Assembly: GCA_012521995.1 (NCBI GenBank)
Contig: JAAYLH010000098.1
Span: forward strand, 1 to 58,355
Source of the DNA: Bacteroidales bacterium
GTDB taxonomy: Bacteria; Bacteroidota; Bacteroidia; Bacteroidales; UBA7960
DNA: 58,355 nt
Direction: 5' to 3'
The position numbers and the translations under genes are program-made. Under the pieces are notes generated by a model that saw only the letters and a list, made by a program, of their open reading frames with translations, did not search any database and was not told where the DNA came from. This document shows positions 58,318-58,355 of the stretch, piece after piece. Numbering within the stretch: position 1 is the stretch's first letter; each line of letters opens with the position of its first letter.

Positions 58318-58355
58318 ATGCAAAGGAAAATAAAAATAAAAAATGAAGAAATAGC
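58318..58355 (+). CDS. Start of a gene after the sigma factor (runs off the window)
   Basis: ATG at 58318 opens an in-frame stretch (MQRKIKIKNEEIA) with no stop before the window edge. Its position right after an ECF sigma gene fits an anti-sigma factor or a small associated protein, but only 12 codons are visible. A second ATG at 58342 reaches a stop in three codons and is not a gene. Confidence 0.4.
   Translation, partial: MQRKIKIKNEEI

Noticed and set aside
1-58355. Insertion sequence, prophage or integrative element
   Set aside because: No transposase, integrase, phage structural gene, relaxase or long terminal inverted repeat was found, and the gene content is housekeeping throughout.

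Overview
The window is chromosomal DNA from a member of the Bacteroidota, most likely a Bacteroidales or Marinilabiliales relative. The reasons are the recurring TAnnTTTG promoter boxes (the Bacteroidota -7 element), an 1092-residue SecA, a bS16 with a long acidic tail, the order rpsP-rimM-trmN6 / dnaE-trxA-DUF58, DUF349 and DUF2795 proteins, a TlpA-type DUF4369 lipoprotein, split transketolase genes and many SPII lipoproteins. There is no rRNA, recognisable tRNA, CRISPR array, prophage or insertion sequence. Coding density is high, and most of the window is housekeeping.

Layout. 1-460: start of smpB and a small membrane protein (-). 752-6842: DUF2795 gene with its own terminator, then secA with a thioesterase, OsmC, a CoA-binding protein and a Met/Cys gamma-lyase-like enzyme (+). 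6944-12538: patatin outer-membrane protein, DUF349 protein, porin-like protein (+). 12543-16459: LolC/E-like permease and clpB (-). 16689-20780: dicarboxylate symporter, three lipoproteins and a degenerate receiver/HPt protein. 20781-22688: trmN6-rimM-rpsP (-). 22931-28953: dnaE, trxA, DUF58 protein, PAS membrane protein (+). 29089-33741: oxoamine synthase, M23 peptidase, uvrB, exported beta protein (-). 33809-38988: an operon of a small membrane protein, mutL, two rhomboid proteases and an EEP-family membrane protein (-). 39137-43157: DUF6580-like protein, Spy/CpxP-like protein, TlpA lipoprotein, a broken membrane-protein gene. 43158-48146: bifunctional PBP, EamA transporter, RQC-HRDC protein, MEMO protein (-). 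48333-58355: Cys/His-rich lipoprotein with PepSY protein, an aspartase carrying a cyclic-nucleotide-binding domain, ettA, the two transketolase halves with a von Willebrand A gene between them, and an ECF sigma factor.

The most unusual items are the following. (i) Two long palindromes, at 18066-18143 and 40632-40718, are each built from 11-bp iterons of related sequence, and each lies in a convergent gene gap. (ii) A CRP-like domain is fused to aspartate ammonia-lyase, with a His where the phosphate-binding Arg is expected. (iii) A receiver-HPt fusion lacks the phospho-accepting His. (iv) A secreted vWA protein is encoded between the two transketolase subunits. (v) A RecQ tail (RQC-HRDC) exists without a helicase. 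(vi) MutL lacks recognisable endonuclease motifs. (vii) A membrane-protein pseudogene is split over three frames. All functional statements are by recognition of motifs and families; no database search was run.
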